Assembly: GCA_051745535.1 (NCBI GenBank) | Contig: JBNJED010000091.1 | Span: 1 to 6,095 of the forward strand | Source: Thiohalospira sp051745535 | Lineage (GTDB): Bacteria > Pseudomonadota > Gammaproteobacteria > Thiohalospirales > Thiohalospiraceae | Direction: 5' to 3' | DNA: 6,095 nucleotides | In this document: positions 5,936 through 6,095 of the stretch, piece after piece | How positions within the stretch are numbered: the stretch's first letter is position 1 | Layout of the letters: each line of letters starts with the position of its first letter | Notes under the pieces: generated by a model | What the model saw: the letters and a program-made list of their open reading frames with translations, nothing else | What the model was told of the DNA's origin: nothing | The model's database searches: none | Position numbers and translations under genes: made by a program

Positions 5936-6095
5936 GCGGGGAGGGCGAGGCGCTCCTCGGCCCCCGCGCCCTGGGCGAGCCGCCGGTGACCGCCACCCTG
6001 CGCGCGGAGCCGGCGGACTTCCGGGTGGACGAGGTGCTGGGCTTCGAGCCCGACGGCAGCGGCCAGCACGCCTGGCTGCAGATCGAGAAGACCGG
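5932..6095 (+). CDS. truD: tRNA pseudouridine(13) synthase TruD, N-terminal 54 residues (truncated by window edge)
   Basis: Makes pseudouridine at position 13 of tRNA-Glu. Only the N-terminus is in the window: after about 19 variable residues, TATLRAEPADFRVDEVLGF (20-38), then EPDGSGQHAWLQIEKT (39-54). This matches E. coli TruD, where [25 protein letters not shown] occupies the same place. The catalytic Asp (about residue 80 in E. coli) is beyond the edge. The start is taken as GTG 5932, which overlaps the ispF stop as GTGA and gives a family-like distance to the PxDF motif; no upstream alternative in frame is better supported. ispF followed by truD is a common gammaproteobacterial order, usually continued by surE and pcm, which cannot be checked here. 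Confidence 0.9.
   Translation, partial: MSGEGEALLGPRALGEPPVTATLRAEPADFRVDEVLGFEPDGSGQHAWLQIEKT

Overview
The window comes from a high-G+C proteobacterium, most likely a gammaproteobacterium. The gene order pyrG-kdsA-eno-ftsB-ispD-ispF-truD is typical of that class, and FtsB and enolase resemble the gammaproteobacterial forms. The very G+C-rich third codon positions and the Cys-type KdsA would fit a group such as Ectothiorhodospiraceae/Chromatiales, but this placement is from memory of family patterns, not a search. No genus can be assigned.

Layout. Positions 1-400 hold a type II toxin-antitoxin pair on the minus strand: a Phd/YefM-like antitoxin (164-400), then a PIN-domain VapC-type toxin (from 167, running out of the window at position 1). 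Positions 401-622 are a divergent intergenic region. It carries repeated TGGTCA/TGACCA half-sites next to the antitoxin start (likely operator), a strong G-quadruplex-type run on the plus strand (476-511), a plausible sigma70-type promoter for pyrG (534-562), and a C-rich leader that is a G-quadruplex motif on the other strand (575-607). From 623 to the end everything is on the plus strand: pyrG (623-2272), kdsA (2269-3111), eno (3158-4471), ftsB (4477-4752), ispD (4749-5462), ispF (5462-5935) and the 5' end of truD (5932 to the edge). Four of the six junctions overlap by 1-4 bases, one gap is 5 bases and one is 46, so this looks like a single operon with extensive translational coupling. No convincing rho-independent terminator was found.

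How the genes fit together. Enolase makes phosphoenolpyruvate, a direct substrate of KdsA (3-deoxy-D-manno-octulosonate 8-phosphate synthase, lipopolysaccharide core). PyrG makes CTP, which is used by IspD (isoprenoid MEP pathway) and, elsewhere, by KdsB to activate KDO. IspD and IspF catalyse two steps of the MEP pathway, which supplies undecaprenyl phosphate for the wall. FtsB is a divisome scaffold, and TruD modifies tRNA. The operon therefore joins envelope building, its precursors and division.

The protein-coding content is mostly conserved housekeeping. The less ordinary points are the toxin-antitoxin pair at the operon's upstream edge, the metal-dependent (Cys-type) KdsA, a hairpin straddling the kdsA stop codon, and the two G-quadruplex motifs flanking the probable pyrG promoter, with a third at the eno/ftsB junction. 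I did not find evidence for a wholly new system.
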